From contig JAKVAZ010000012.1 of the NCBI GenBank assembly GCA_022447225.1, forward strand, positions 1 to 64,000: a stretch of 64,000 nucleotides of DNA. The letters are read 5' to 3'. Under the pieces are notes generated by a model. The model had not been told where the DNA came from. It saw nothing but the letters and a program-made list of their open reading frames with translations, and searched no databases. This document shows, in pieces, positions 27,438 through 35,774 of the stretch; within the stretch, counting starts at the first letter, position 1; each line of letters starts with the position of its first letter. The position numbers and the translations under genes were made by a program. Origin of the DNA: Fuerstiella sp. (GTDB lineage Bacteria > Planctomycetota > Planctomycetia > Planctomycetales > Planctomycetaceae).

Positions 27438-27654
27438 CAAATTCCACCTGACGGCAGCTTAAGGGAACAGCATTCCTGCTGCCGTAATTCCTGCAGGGAT
27501 GCTTTGAGTGCTGTTGCCGGGACCTGCCTGGGTTGTTGCTCCCAATGTGAACAAACATGGCTACTGTTGATTATCGACCGACGTGTGGGTACTCTCCCGG
27601 ACTTATTCCGTCGGTCTCTTTCATGGTTCTGCCGGAAAATAATCTCTCTGTACG

Positions 27655-27675
27655 CAGACATTTTCAAAATGTCTG
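27655..27675. promoter_or_regulatory. 21-bp perfect palindrome between hemH and rpsD
   Basis: Arms CAGACATTTT and AAAATGTCTG flank one C. It lies 218 nt upstream of hemH and 118 nt upstream of rpsD, which diverge. It could be a dimeric repressor operator or, in the rpsD leader RNA, an 8-bp stem with a 5-nt loop. The sequence does not match the Fur, LexA or PerR consensus. Confidence 0.55.
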
Positions 27676-27792
27676 TCTGTCGAGTACGTCTGTGGTGAGT
27701 CGCATCGCCATTGGTATCTGAGAAGACGGTTGGTGCGTGTGTGACGCAGCGACGGTACGGAGCCTGTACATTTTTGAAAGTTCCGGAACAAA

Positions 27793-28401
27793 ATGGGACG
27801 TTACACAGGTCCAAAGGGACGCATTAATCGACGCCTTGGCGTCAATGTTTACGAATCCAGTGGCAGTATCAAAGCGCTGGAGCGAAAAGAGTATCCGCCG
27901 GGCATGCACCGCCGGCGAAAAAAACCAACCAATTATGGCATTGGTCTGGCGGAAAAACAAAAGATCAAGTTTTTTTACGGACTTCGTGACCGACAGCTGA
28001 ACCGGTACTTTTCCAAAGCTCGTCGCATGAAAGGCAATACCGGTGAACAGCTCCTGCTGATTTGTGAGGCTCGGCTCGACAACCTTGTGCGTCGGGCAGG
28101 GTTTACCCTGACGCGTCCCCAGGCTCGACAGGGGATCGTTCACCGTCACTTTCAAGTCAACGGGATTACTGTCAATACACCCGGCATGATGGTTAGAGCA
28201 GGCGATGTAGTTTCACTGCGAAGTCGTCCCAATGTGCAGAAGCTGTACAAGCAGGTTGTAGAATCATCTACAGCTCCACAGAGCAACTGGATCAATTTCG
28301 ATCCGGGAACATTAACGGCTACTGTTACTGCTGCCCCAACATATGACGATGTCACACTTCGAGTGGATGTGGGACAGATTGTGGCGTTCCTGTCGCGTTA
28401 A
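27793..28401 (+). CDS. rpsD: 30S ribosomal protein S4
   Basis: The primary 16S rRNA-binding protein of the small subunit body. The 202-residue protein begins MGRYTGPKGRINRRLG, has the central S4 RNA-binding domain (about 92-155, ARLDNLVRRAGF to NVQKLYKQ), and ends with a short S4_C-like tail. The N-terminal zinc-finger cysteines found in some S4 proteins are absent, so it is the zinc-independent type. The gene stands alone, outside the rpsM-rpsK-rpoA group where it often lies. A GGAAC element about 8 nt upstream is the only ribosome-binding hint. A stem-loop lies just downstream. Confidence 0.97.
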   Translation: MGRYTGPKGRINRRLGVNVYESSGSIKALERKEYPPGMHRRRKKPTNYGIGLAEKQKIKFFYGLRDRQLNRYFSKARRMKGNTGEQLLLICEARLDNLVRRAGFTLTRPQARQGIVHRHFQVNGITVNTPGMMVRAGDVVSLRSRPNVQKLYKQVVESSTAPQSNWINFDPGTLTATVTAAPTYDDVTLRVDVGQIVAFLSR

Positions 28402-28430
28402 TGGTCCTTGGGTTGCGGAAGCACTGGCAT

Positions 28431-28462
28431 TGAAACTGCGTGATGAGAATCACGCAGTTTCA
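28431..28462 (+). terminator. Stem-loop downstream of rpsD
   Basis: A perfect 13-bp inverted repeat (28431-28443 and 28450-28462, arms TGAAACTGCGTGA/TCACGCAGTTTCA) with a 6-nt TGAGAA loop, 30 nt after the rpsD stop. There is no U-tract, so it may be a transcript-stabilising 3' hairpin or a terminator of the non-canonical type. Confidence 0.7.
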
Positions 28463-29011
28463 GTCAGCGACCCCTGTTCCGTACGAGGGCTGTGTCGTAA
28501 CGAAACCGGTAATGCGGCTTCACAGCGAGCACGCAAAACAGGCATTTCTCGCTCCGGTTCACCGATAAACTTTCCGGTTCTGTTATCCTGGAGTCAACCT
28601 CATCGGAGGTGTGGCTTGGTCGCAGACGAGCGCACCATGTTATGAGCCTGGTCAAAGAGGCTGTTGAGTCTCTGTAGTTTCGTCACGTCCGTCGGTCCCA
28701 AAGAATAACGCTTTGGTGACGCGTTTGCTGTAATCGGGGGCGTTGTGCCGTCGGCCGGCCATCAGGGAACACTCACGGTTGATTTGCGTTCTGCACATCA
28801 GATATCTGGTTTGGCTGCCGGGCCGGCTTCGGATCTCCGCAGAGATTGATACTGTTAGCCGGTAAACAGATCCTGTGTGACGATTATTTGCCTGTTCTAT
28901 ACATGCAGAGTGGCAACGCATACCATTACGGTGTCTGTGGCGAGACTAGTTGGATACCAAAGAATCCGTCGGATTACGTTCTGTCTCTCATCCAAAGTGG
29001 GTTCTGATCTG
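28463..29011. other. Intergenic, about 550 bp, no supported gene
   Basis: The gap between the rpsD stem-loop and the FHA gene. The open frame of the FHA gene extends upstream to 28877, but that part lacks FHA-like sequence. A weak hairpin (CCAAAG/CTTTGG near 28698-28716) is present. Nothing else recognised. Confidence 0.45.
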
Positions 29012-29356
29012 ATGATCCAGAAGGAACAAGCGTGGATTCGGGGTAATGCTGTCACCTATCCGATCTCACGGCAGGGTGAGATTCACGTTGGGCGATCAAT
29101 TCAATGCAGTCTTCGATTATTTGAGGACACGTCTGTCAGCCCGAAGCACTGTGTGATCGCATTTGTCAACGGACGACTGGAGGTCACAGACCTGAACAGT
29201 CGCACCGGGACAACAGTTAACGGTAGACGAATTTCCGGTCCGACACAGCTTCAGCATCAGGACACAATCAGCATTGGTGAAACAGAATTGACGGTTTTGT
29301 TTGAACTGAATCGGAATGATGGGACCACGCCTCCGGAATTCACTCTTAAGTCCTGA
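29012..29356 (+). CDS. FHA domain protein
   Basis: A 114-residue stand-alone forkhead-associated domain, a phosphothreonine-recognition module. Seen: VGRSIQC (GR-S loop), the SPKHC segment carrying the conserved Ser/His, and DLNSRTGTTVNG, the T-x-x-N-G end of the recognition face. There is no membrane segment or second domain. The ATG at 29012 gives a compact FHA domain; an in-frame upstream start at 28877 would add 45 residues without FHA character. It lies about 1.8 kb from a SpoIIE-type phosphatase gene, so a role in Ser/Thr phosphorylation signalling is plausible but inferred. Confidence 0.85.
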   Translation: MIQKEQAWIRGNAVTYPISRQGEIHVGRSIQCSLRLFEDTSVSPKHCVIAFVNGRLEVTDLNSRTGTTVNGRRISGPTQLQHQDTISIGETELTVLFELNRNDGTTPPEFTLKS

Positions 29357-29540
29357 TGTTCCCGGACCCGCGGTGCGCAGAGAGGTGTGGTGTTGGTCTG
29401 TGCTTTGATCATTGTTTTTCCTGTATCTGTTCAGGAAAACAGGACGTTGCCCGATTCGCTCACAACTGAATTTTGGTATTTCTTTCGGCGAGGGACGGTC
29501 CGATTACTTGTACCATTGCTCGCCATCACGATTACCGACA

Positions 29541-30776
29541 TCATTTGTGAAGCCGTGGACGACAACGAAGCTGCCTGTGCCGTTTACATGTCATGGTTGA
29601 GTGTACACAGCGGCGACCTGAGCGTTGATTCACAACGCAACGGTAGTGCGGCTGTGGTTGACAATGGTTTCGTGAACCCACGCTGGTTTTTTGGATCTCG
29701 AGCCGTTTAAGCACCCCGACGTCGTATCGTTGCGTATTGACGGTCATCCGAGTGATTGCACCTGTCGGGGACCGAAGCGTTGAGTTCAGGATCCCGTGTT
29801 CCGTGATGGTGGTTTCCACGCTGTAGTTACGGTAACGCCGGCTGAAGCTGGTCAACTCCAGCATCAGACTCTGAAACTGGTTGTGAAACTCCGGTGTCCG
29901 GTCCCAGATTTCCCGGTTGTATTCAAAGAAGGACAACGTGTCGGCGCCTGACAACATCACCTGCATTGCCATGACGCGAAGTTCATCAATCTCCGGAAGT
30001 TTGCCATTTGGTGGCAGGAGCCACGTTTGCAAAATGACCACCAGGGGTAGTTTGCGCCGAGCAATCTGCATCATTCTTTGGCTGCGCTGGATCATGAAGA
30101 ACACATCGTCAAGCGGTGCTTCACCCAGGTCGGGATAGGGCATGATCCGCATGACATCCGCCGCTTCGTATAAATATGAAAAATAGTTGTAATAATCCTC
30201 ATCCCAGCCCGCCATCGGACCCCAGTGAGAGATTTCCAGACGCGTGCCGGGCATCTCCTGTTCGAATGCGGGTTTCAGTTCGTTGTAAAGATCAACGTAA
30301 AAGCCAAACGGAGTGTCAGGCGCATTTCGGCCCGGTTCGTCCATCACACTGAAACCGATGAGTCGATCCGGTGCAACTGCCCGGGCGCGTTCCAGTCCGG
30401 ATTGGATTTCGTCAGGCTTGGTGTCCTGTGTCCACCAGTTGGCAAGCACCACATCCAGCCCCAAAGAGGTGGCAGCCGAGTGAAGGTTTGGCCGGTCCAG
30501 TATGACCTGAGTGAATCCCATCGCCTTGAGGTCAGCGAGTGCCTGTTCCGAACGCGGATCATACATTTCGAACCGTTGCGGAATCGTTGTCCGGATTGTC
30601 ACATCAACATATTCCGCATTGTTGCGTTGTCGAATTTCCGCCGGGTCAGTGATTTGATGTGCCGAATCAGGCTGCTGATCGGCTGCAGACAAATCTGTGG
30701 CTGCCGCCTGTCGATGTACTGTGCTGCAAACCGCAGACACAAACAAAACGCAGAGAACGGTCCTTCTACTGTTCAA
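29541..30776 (-). CDS. Exported TIM-barrel, glycoside hydrolase-like protein; C-terminus possibly frameshifted
   Basis: The frame is open from 30968, but the first 64 codons are not protein-like. A TTG at 30776 starts a typical signal sequence (basic NSRR, hydrophobic VLCVLFVSAV, cleavage near AAA), giving 411 residues. Seen after that: a beta/alpha barrel pattern with LKAMGFTQVILDRPN, then GFSVMDEPG (an Asp-Glu-Pro as in the acid/base region of barrel glycosidases), then ISHWGPM and a VVILQTW strand. The substrate is unknown. The last 40 residues are rich in Cys, His and Arg, unlike the rest. They begin right after a run of six A (29687-29692 as T on plus), and both other frames after this run end soon with more ordinary sequence. 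A frameshift (real or assembly) near there is likely. Confidence 0.65.
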   Translation of the reverse strand: MNSRRTVLCVLFVSAVCSTVHRQAAATDLSAADQQPDSAHQITDPAEIRQRNNAEYVDVTIRTTIPQRFEMYDPRSEQALADLKAMGFTQVILDRPNLHSAATSLGLDVVLANWWTQDTKPDEIQSGLERARAVAPDRLIGFSVMDEPGRNAPDTPFGFYVDLYNELKPAFEQEMPGTRLEISHWGPMAGWDEDYYNYFSYLYEAADVMRIMPYPDLGEAPLDDVFFMIQRSQRMMQIARRKLPLVVILQTWLLPPNGKLPEIDELRVMAMQVMLSGADTLSFFEYNREIWDRTPEFHNQFQSLMLELTSFSRRYRNYSVETTITEHGILNSTLRSPTGAITRMTVNTQRYDVGVLKRLEIQKTSVGSRNHCQPQPHYRCVVNQRSGRRCVHSTMTCKRHRQLRCRPRLHK

Positions 30777-31125
30777 TCGCAGCTCATTCAGTTTGAGAAA
30801 TCCACCGGCTGACCTGGTCCGCCACCATGACACCGTCGGATTTATCAAGGGCACACTGTCACTTCTGGATCGGTTTCTGAAAGGAATCACACGGTCTGGT
30901 CCTGTTGTGTATACTACAAAAGTTCGAATTGCGCTCGATGCGACAAGGAAGCAGATGTCTTCGTCCACTGTTTGGACGAGGGCGAAAACTTTGGGATTCG
31001 GTACTGATTTAATATCAGGTAACGGTCGACGCTCTGTAAATTTCTTTGTACGGAGAGTGGTTACAGGTTCGAGATTTGAAAATGAAGCTCTCAGCGTATT
31101 CGGAAGTCAGCCTGAGTAAAGTTAA

Positions 31126-32268
31126 ATGAATCTGCCGACAGGCAGAACGGGTTTCAATATGGCCTTTAAAGTTGTGTTGATCGGTTCCATTTTGGCACAG
31201 CTGGTCGCCACATGTCTTTCTTTGCGGATTAACGCACGTTACCGAAGATATTCTGCGTGGGCTTTGATTTCTGCGTCTTCCGTACTGCTCGCAATCATGC
31301 AGTTCGCTGTTTTGCTGATCTTTTGGGAAACAGACGGTCCACTGCAGGCAGACGGGCAACTGCAGATCGGTATCTCGTCTTCGGGCTGGGTCTCCTGTCT
31401 GAACACGTTGATGGTATCGGCTTTGTTGGCGTCTGTTCTGTTTCTGGGAGGAGTGGCACTGATCGAACCGTTGTTCATCGGTGCCGCAAAAGCGGAATCG
31501 TTGCTTAAGAAGGAAAAGAAGGAACTGGAGTCGGTCGTCCGGGCAACAGATGCTGAACTGCGCCTGGCACAGCAGATCCAGCAAAGACTATTGCCCCGCA
31601 GATCTCCGGACATCCCGGGATTTGACATTTCCGGCCAGTGCACGGCTGCACAATGGACGAGTGGCGACTACTTTGACTATATCAAAATGAACGACGGTAC
31701 TCTTTGTGTCGTGATTGCGGATGTTACGGGGCACGGAACCGGTCCGGCGCTTCTGATGGCAACTACCCGTGCGCTTCTTCGCGCATTGGCCCAGGCCTCA
31801 TCCAACATTGGTGACATTCTCAGTTCGGCCAATCGCTCGCTGTCAGACGATCTTGAACGGGGTTGGTTCGTTACCATGTTTGCAGCCGGTATCGAGCCGA
31901 AAACTGGGACACTGGTTTACAGTAATGCCGGGCAGAACGGATATTTCTTCACAGAAGACGGGAATGTGAGAACACTAGGGATGGAACGGCCTCCGCTGGG
32001 AGTGCTGAGTGATGCAGATCTGAGTACGGCTGACTCGGTCCAAATGAAGAAGGGTGACTCACTGCTGCTGGTAAGCGACGGAATTCCGGAAACAAAATCA
32101 CCGTCCGGAGAATTGTACGGTCACAATCGAATGTTTGAGTGTTTTCGACAGAACCGCGAACAATCTGCGGAGCAGATTGTTCGGGCGCTCATCGACTCGG
32201 TGCGGCAGTTTGCTGATCATGCCCCCCAGGAGGATGATGTGACTGCCGTTGTTGTGGTTCGTCGCTGA
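31126..32268 (+). CDS. Membrane-anchored SpoIIE-type Ser/Thr phosphatase
   Basis: The 380 residues have an N-terminal membrane part with three hydrophobic segments (about 13-32, 41-66, 84-118), a short coiled linker (125-155, KKEKKELESVVRATDAELRLAQQ) and a PPM/SpoIIE phosphatase domain (about 160-380). Metal-binding motifs are intact: SGDYFDY, ADVTGHGTGPALLMA, LLLVSDGIPE and QEDDVTAVVV. Known: such phosphatases dephosphorylate anti-anti-sigma (STAS) proteins in partner switching. No STAS or anti-sigma kinase gene is visible nearby. The gene diverges from the barrel-protein gene and is 1.3 kb from a second phosphatase of the same class at 33567. Confidence 0.92.
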   Translation: MNLPTGRTGFNMAFKVVLIGSILAQLVATCLSLRINARYRRYSAWALISASSVLLAIMQFAVLLIFWETDGPLQADGQLQIGISSSGWVSCLNTLMVSALLASVLFLGGVALIEPLFIGAAKAESLLKKEKKELESVVRATDAELRLAQQIQQRLLPRRSPDIPGFDISGQCTAAQWTSGDYFDYIKMNDGTLCVVIADVTGHGTGPALLMATTRALLRALAQASSNIGDILSSANRSLSDDLERGWFVTMFAAGIEPKTGTLVYSNAGQNGYFFTEDGNVRTLGMERPPLGVLSDADLSTADSVQMKKGDSLLLVSDGIPETKSPSGELYGHNRMFECFRQNREQSAEQIVRALIDSVRQFADHAPQEDDVTAVVVVRR

Positions 32269-32276
32269 GTTTAACT

Positions 32277-32308
32277 GCCCCGACGGACTGGGTTTTCGTA
32301 ATCGGGGC
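32277..32308. terminator. Possible terminator hairpin between convergent genes
   Basis: The arms GCCCCGA (32277-32283) and TCGGGGC (32302-32308) can pair with an 18-nt loop containing TTTT. It lies just after the phosphatase stop (32268) and just before the stop of the convergent beta-propeller gene (32327). No U-tract follows, so the call is weak. Confidence 0.35.
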
Positions 32309-32326
32309 GAGGTCATCTGTGATGCC

Positions 32327-33373
32327 TCAGGGGAGATCGGTGGTGACGGCGCTGGCTATTTGCCAGACTCCATGCCTGTCGCAGGCCGCATAGTACATCC
32401 GATATTTCTTCCGTCCGATACGGATCAGCGACATGTCTTCCGCATGAACGGCGTCCAGTCTGCTTCCCTCGTATCCGTCACCTTCAATAACACACGCTGC
32501 TCGGGTCCACGTCAGACCGTTGCCTGAATAAGCCACGTGAATTCTCGACCTGTAACCTGCCATGTCGGTTGCAATCGACGCCGAAGCAAAGGAGTCGCTT
32601 TTTCCGCTGGTGACGGCATTACTGTCAAGAGCTGGGTGCAGTGGTACCGCCGTTCCCGGTGGGACGTCCTGCCACGCAGAATAGAACATCGTCCAGCGAT
32701 CGTCGGCATTCTGTGGAGCGATGACTTCGGCAGCTGTGATCCCTGACGTGTCGAACTCTGTCTGCTTGTCCTGCATGCGAAGACCTGGCTCCAGGGTGAA
32801 GTTCAGTCCGTCAGCTGTCATTGCGCTGATTACACTCGTAGAAATGGGTGGTCCGCTTCCCATACCATCGGCGCCGTACTCACGTTGAAAACAGTACAGT
32901 CGACCACGGCCGTCCGGAAGATGCAGGTATCTCGGACCGCCAACGCCACCAGGTGTCTGCAGTCGAATGCCGTTTTCTAATTCCCAGTGAATCATGTCTG
33001 TTGATACAGCGCTGCAAATCACAGTTGGTCGATCGGCTGAACCGCGAGATTCAACGTACATTCGCCAGTAATCACCACAAGGTGTGATCGTTGGTGCGAG
33101 TAAACGCAGTGACATGTACTCCAGTTCCGGCCGTGGCGCCAGACGAATTCCCGGCTCCGGACGAAATGTCAGCCCGTTGTCCGAAACCGCACTAAGAATA
33201 TACCCCTGACATGCGGGAAATGGTTTGCCCGGTCCCACTGCCGTGTAAAACAGTCGATAGCCACCAGTCGGAACACGGACAATACAAGGGGCCTGAAGCT
33301 TTGAGCTGTCAAGTTCCCGGGAACCCGCGAGTCGAGCACCAGTTTCTTTTTGCCAGTTCTTTGTTACAGGCAT
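32327..33373 (-). CDS. Beta-propeller protein resembling GH43/GH32-type glycosidases
   Basis: A 348-residue protein without signal peptide. Seen: repeated blades of the form G-x-[YW]-[RW]-[LM]-[FY]-Y-[TSV] (GGYRLFYTAVG, GDYWRMYVESRG, RWTMFYSAWQD, KKYRMYYAAC), each followed by S.D...[FW] elements (SAVSDNGLTF, SAVSTDMIHW, SAMTADGLNF, AYSGNGLTW). This is the five-bladed fold of furanosidase-type glycosidases and similar proteins. Acidic residues such as D in TEFDTSGIT and E in AAEVIAP could be catalytic, but I cannot assign them. The substrate is unknown, and the whole could be a non-enzymatic sugar-binding protein. It is convergent with the phosphatase gene. Confidence 0.65.
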   Translation of the reverse strand: MPVTKNWQKETGARLAGSRELDSSKLQAPCIVRVPTGGYRLFYTAVGPGKPFPACQGYILSAVSDNGLTFRPEPGIRLAPRPELEYMSLRLLAPTITPCGDYWRMYVESRGSADRPTVICSAVSTDMIHWELENGIRLQTPGGVGGPRYLHLPDGRGRLYCFQREYGADGMGSGPPISTSVISAMTADGLNFTLEPGLRMQDKQTEFDTSGITAAEVIAPQNADDRWTMFYSAWQDVPPGTAVPLHPALDSNAVTSGKSDSFASASIATDMAGYRSRIHVAYSGNGLTWTRAACVIEGDGYEGSRLDAVHAEDMSLIRIGRKKYRMYYAACDRHGVWQIASAVTTDLP

Positions 33374-33540
33374 ATTGACGAATTCGTTTCGTTCAAAGGT
33401 ACGGGCGTGAAGTCACGTGGTCCGCATTAAAAGCTGGCAGGTTTGTTTACTGAAAAATATTTGAAGAAATGCATTCCTGCCCAACCGTACAGTGGAGTGA
33501 TAGCATGCTGTTAAGCGTTCGGCGAAGTTTGTTACATGTT

Positions 33541-33567
33541 ACCGGTCAAAACCGGTCATACTGACCG
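33541..33567 (+). promoter_or_regulatory. Overlapping alternative hairpins at the start of the receiver-phosphatase gene
   Basis: ACCGGT at 33541-33546 and 33551-33556 can pair (CAAA loop). CGGTCA at 33553-33558 can instead pair with TGACCG at 33562-33567 (TAC loop), whose last base is the first base of the proposed GTG start. The two pairings exclude each other because they share 33553-33556. A regulatory role is inference, and depends on the GTG being the true start. Confidence 0.3.
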
Positions 33568-34799
33568 TGAGCACTGCAAATTTAGAAGTCGCTTCCGTCA
33601 TGGTAGAAATGTCCAGCGATCAGGACTCTGATTTCCTTATAAATATGGGGAATCCTGACAGTACTCTTCGCTTCCTGCTGGTTGAAGACTGTGCCACAGA
33701 TGCGTATTTGATCCAGACACATCTCAAGAATGGTCTTGACCTCCCCCTTTTTGTAGAGCGTGTCGAAACCCTTGCTGCTGCAATCGAATCTCTTGCCGGG
33801 AGACGCTTTGATCTGGTGCTGCTGGATCTGACACTGCCGGACAGTTCAGGAATTGGAACCTTTTACAGTGTATTGAAACACACGAGAAATGATCCGGTTC
33901 TGATCCTGAGCAGCGATGAAGCGGGCGAGACTGCAGTCAAAGCGGTTGGTGATGGCGCTCAGGATTATATTCTTAAACACGAACTCAGTGCGCACACGCT
34001 GGCACTCGAAGTACGGTTTGCCATTGAGCGGAGCAAACGGATCGGAGCCGAACAGCAGCTTGAAGTTGCCCACGAGCAGATTCGGATTGCTCGCAAATTA
34101 CAGAAAGGGCTGTATCCCCTGTCAGCACCGACGTGTGACGGATTCGATATCGCGGGGGCTGCCTGGGCAGCCGAGCACGCCTGCGGTGATTATTATGACT
34201 TCCTGCCCATGGGAGGTGAAAATGTGGGGGTCGTTGTGGGTGACGTCTCAGGCCATGGCCTCGGGCCGGCCCTTAAAATGGTCGAAGCCCGAGCAGCCCT
34301 GCACGCGTTCAGTGAATATGAAAACAACCTTGGCAAACTGATTGCCGGGGTACACCGTGTGTTCTGCGGCGGACAGCACTTCGCTGAGGGTGGTCTCTTT
34401 CTCACGTTGTTTCTTGGACGCCTGGATACAGCGAAGCGTGTTCTTCATTACTCTTCAGCCGGGCATCCGGCATTTCACCTTACAGCTGACGGAAATGTTC
34501 ACACTTCGGTACGGATGGATTACCCTGTTGGAATTGTTGACGCAATGTCGGAACAAGATGATGAAAAAATTCTCCTGAATTCCGGTGACATCGTTGTCAT
34601 TCCGACAGATGGCTTTTATGAGGCGGTGGGAAAAGGTGAAAGTTTATTCGGGGTCGATCGCATGATGGATGTTGTGAGAAACAATCGCGATCAAACTGCG
34701 AACGGTATTGTTCGTGCGATGTACACAGCGTCATGCAGCTACACACCGGAAACCCCTCAAAAAGACGACATGGCGGCAATTGTTATTAAAGTGCTATAA
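33567..34799 (+). CDS. Response regulator with receiver and SpoIIE-type phosphatase domains
   Basis: A 410-residue RssB/RsbU-like output protein. Seen: a receiver domain (about 34-155) with acidic pocket VEDC, phospho-acceptor Asp in LVLLDLTLPD, conserved LSSDE and K in DYILKHEL; a helical linker (about 155-180, RIGAEQQLEVAHEQIRIARKLQ); and a PPM phosphatase domain (about 185-410) with CGDYYDF, VVGDVSGHGLGPALKM, IPTDGFYE and QKDDMAAIVI. GTG at 33567 is the longest start; the ATG at 33600 also fits, and neither has a strong ribosome-binding site. A cognate histidine kinase is not present in the window. It is convergent with the aldolase gene, 15 nt away. Confidence 0.93.
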   Translation: MSTANLEVASVMVEMSSDQDSDFLINMGNPDSTLRFLLVEDCATDAYLIQTHLKNGLDLPLFVERVETLAAAIESLAGRRFDLVLLDLTLPDSSGIGTFYSVLKHTRNDPVLILSSDEAGETAVKAVGDGAQDYILKHELSAHTLALEVRFAIERSKRIGAEQQLEVAHEQIRIARKLQKGLYPLSAPTCDGFDIAGAAWAAEHACGDYYDFLPMGGENVGVVVGDVSGHGLGPALKMVEARAALHAFSEYENNLGKLIAGVHRVFCGGQHFAEGGLFLTLFLGRLDTAKRVLHYSSAGHPAFHLTADGNVHTSVRMDYPVGIVDAMSEQDDEKILLNSGDIVVIPTDGFYEAVGKGESLFGVDRMMDVVRNNRDQTANGIVRAMYTASCSYTPETPQKDDMAAIVIKVL

Positions 34800-34814
34800 A
34801 GTTCTTCCGCAGTG

Positions 34815-35582
34815 TTAATGTTCCAGATTACGCAACTGTTGCAGATTAGACTTAAGACCGTCGATACCATGATGGATCAGAGTTCCAACGTTGATCAGCC
34901 GGTAGCCCTGCTCATACGCCTGTCGGCACTCGTCATGTGTGATAAAGGTAATGCCGGCTGACTTGCCGTGCTCTCTAACCTGTTTCGGAAAATCTGCCAG
35001 ATATTGCTGCAGCCTAGGATGGTTAAACTGACCAATTACTCCCAGTGAGGCTGAAAGATCGGCGGGCCCAGCAAACACCACATCCACACCGTCAACTTCG
35101 GCGATAGCGCCAAGATTTTCTATACCGGCCGGTGATTCGACCTGCACAACGACGCAGACCTCTTGATTGGCTGCAGGCAGATAGTCGTCCCAGCTGACGT
35201 CCATCAGAGTTGTCCACAGTGGTGACACACCGCGGGAACCTTCCGGTGGATACTTGGCGAACTCGACTGCTCGTTTTGCTTCGTCGGCAGTGTTAATCTG
35301 AGGCACCATAATTGTGTCCGCCCCAATATCGAGCGCTTTCTTAATCCAGATTGGATCCAGTCCAGGAACCCGCACCATTGAAGCGCAACCCGCCTGACGG
35401 CAGATGATCGGCAGCCATCGGATTTCATGTGTTCCGTGTGGGCGGTGCTCCAGGTCAATCCACAGGAAATCAACATCGCAGTCTACGGTGTACTTTGCAA
35501 CCGCTTCGGACGCATCTGCCAAGTGGGCTCCCCAGGCGGCACCACCGTCTTTTAGACACTGCTTGACGCGATTTTCAAACAT
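34815..35582 (-). CDS. HpcH/HpaI class II aldolase
   Basis: A metal-dependent pyruvate aldolase of 255 residues, the usual length. The ATG at 35582 has GGAG 9 nt upstream; an extended frame upstream is not homologous. Seen: LWIDLEHRPHG (near residue 45), a MVRVPG strand with the Arg that binds pyruvate, the QVESPAGIENL motif carrying the metal-binding Glu, and VFAGPADLSASLG with the metal-binding Asp. Known: members cleave 4-hydroxy-2-oxo acids such as 2-keto-3-deoxy sugars. It diverges from a Tat-exported Gfo/Idh/MocA gene 193 nt away, consistent with sugar-acid breakdown, but the substrate is not determined. Confidence 0.92.
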   Translation of the reverse strand: MFENRVKQCLKDGGAAWGAHLADASEAVAKYTVDCDVDFLWIDLEHRPHGTHEIRWLPIICRQAGCASMVRVPGLDPIWIKKALDIGADTIMVPQINTADEAKRAVEFAKYPPEGSRGVSPLWTTLMDVSWDDYLPAANQEVCVVVQVESPAGIENLGAIAEVDGVDVVFAGPADLSASLGVIGQFNHPRLQQYLADFPKQVREHGKSAGITFITHDECRQAYEQGYRLINVGTLIHHGIDGLKSNLQQLRNLEH

Positions 35583-35774
35583 TGAAAACTCCGAATTCAC
35601 TTGATGGACTGAAACGTGTGTTACCTGCACCAACGGTCCACTGTCGTAAATTCCCGGACATTCGTCCATCGTGCGGGGCAAACTCGTGCATCGTTGTTTT
35701 GCCGACACGTGTGCGTTAGTCTGAGTCAGGATCAGCAGTTGTTGTCGGCAACGTATAACTTTGAGGAAAACCTG

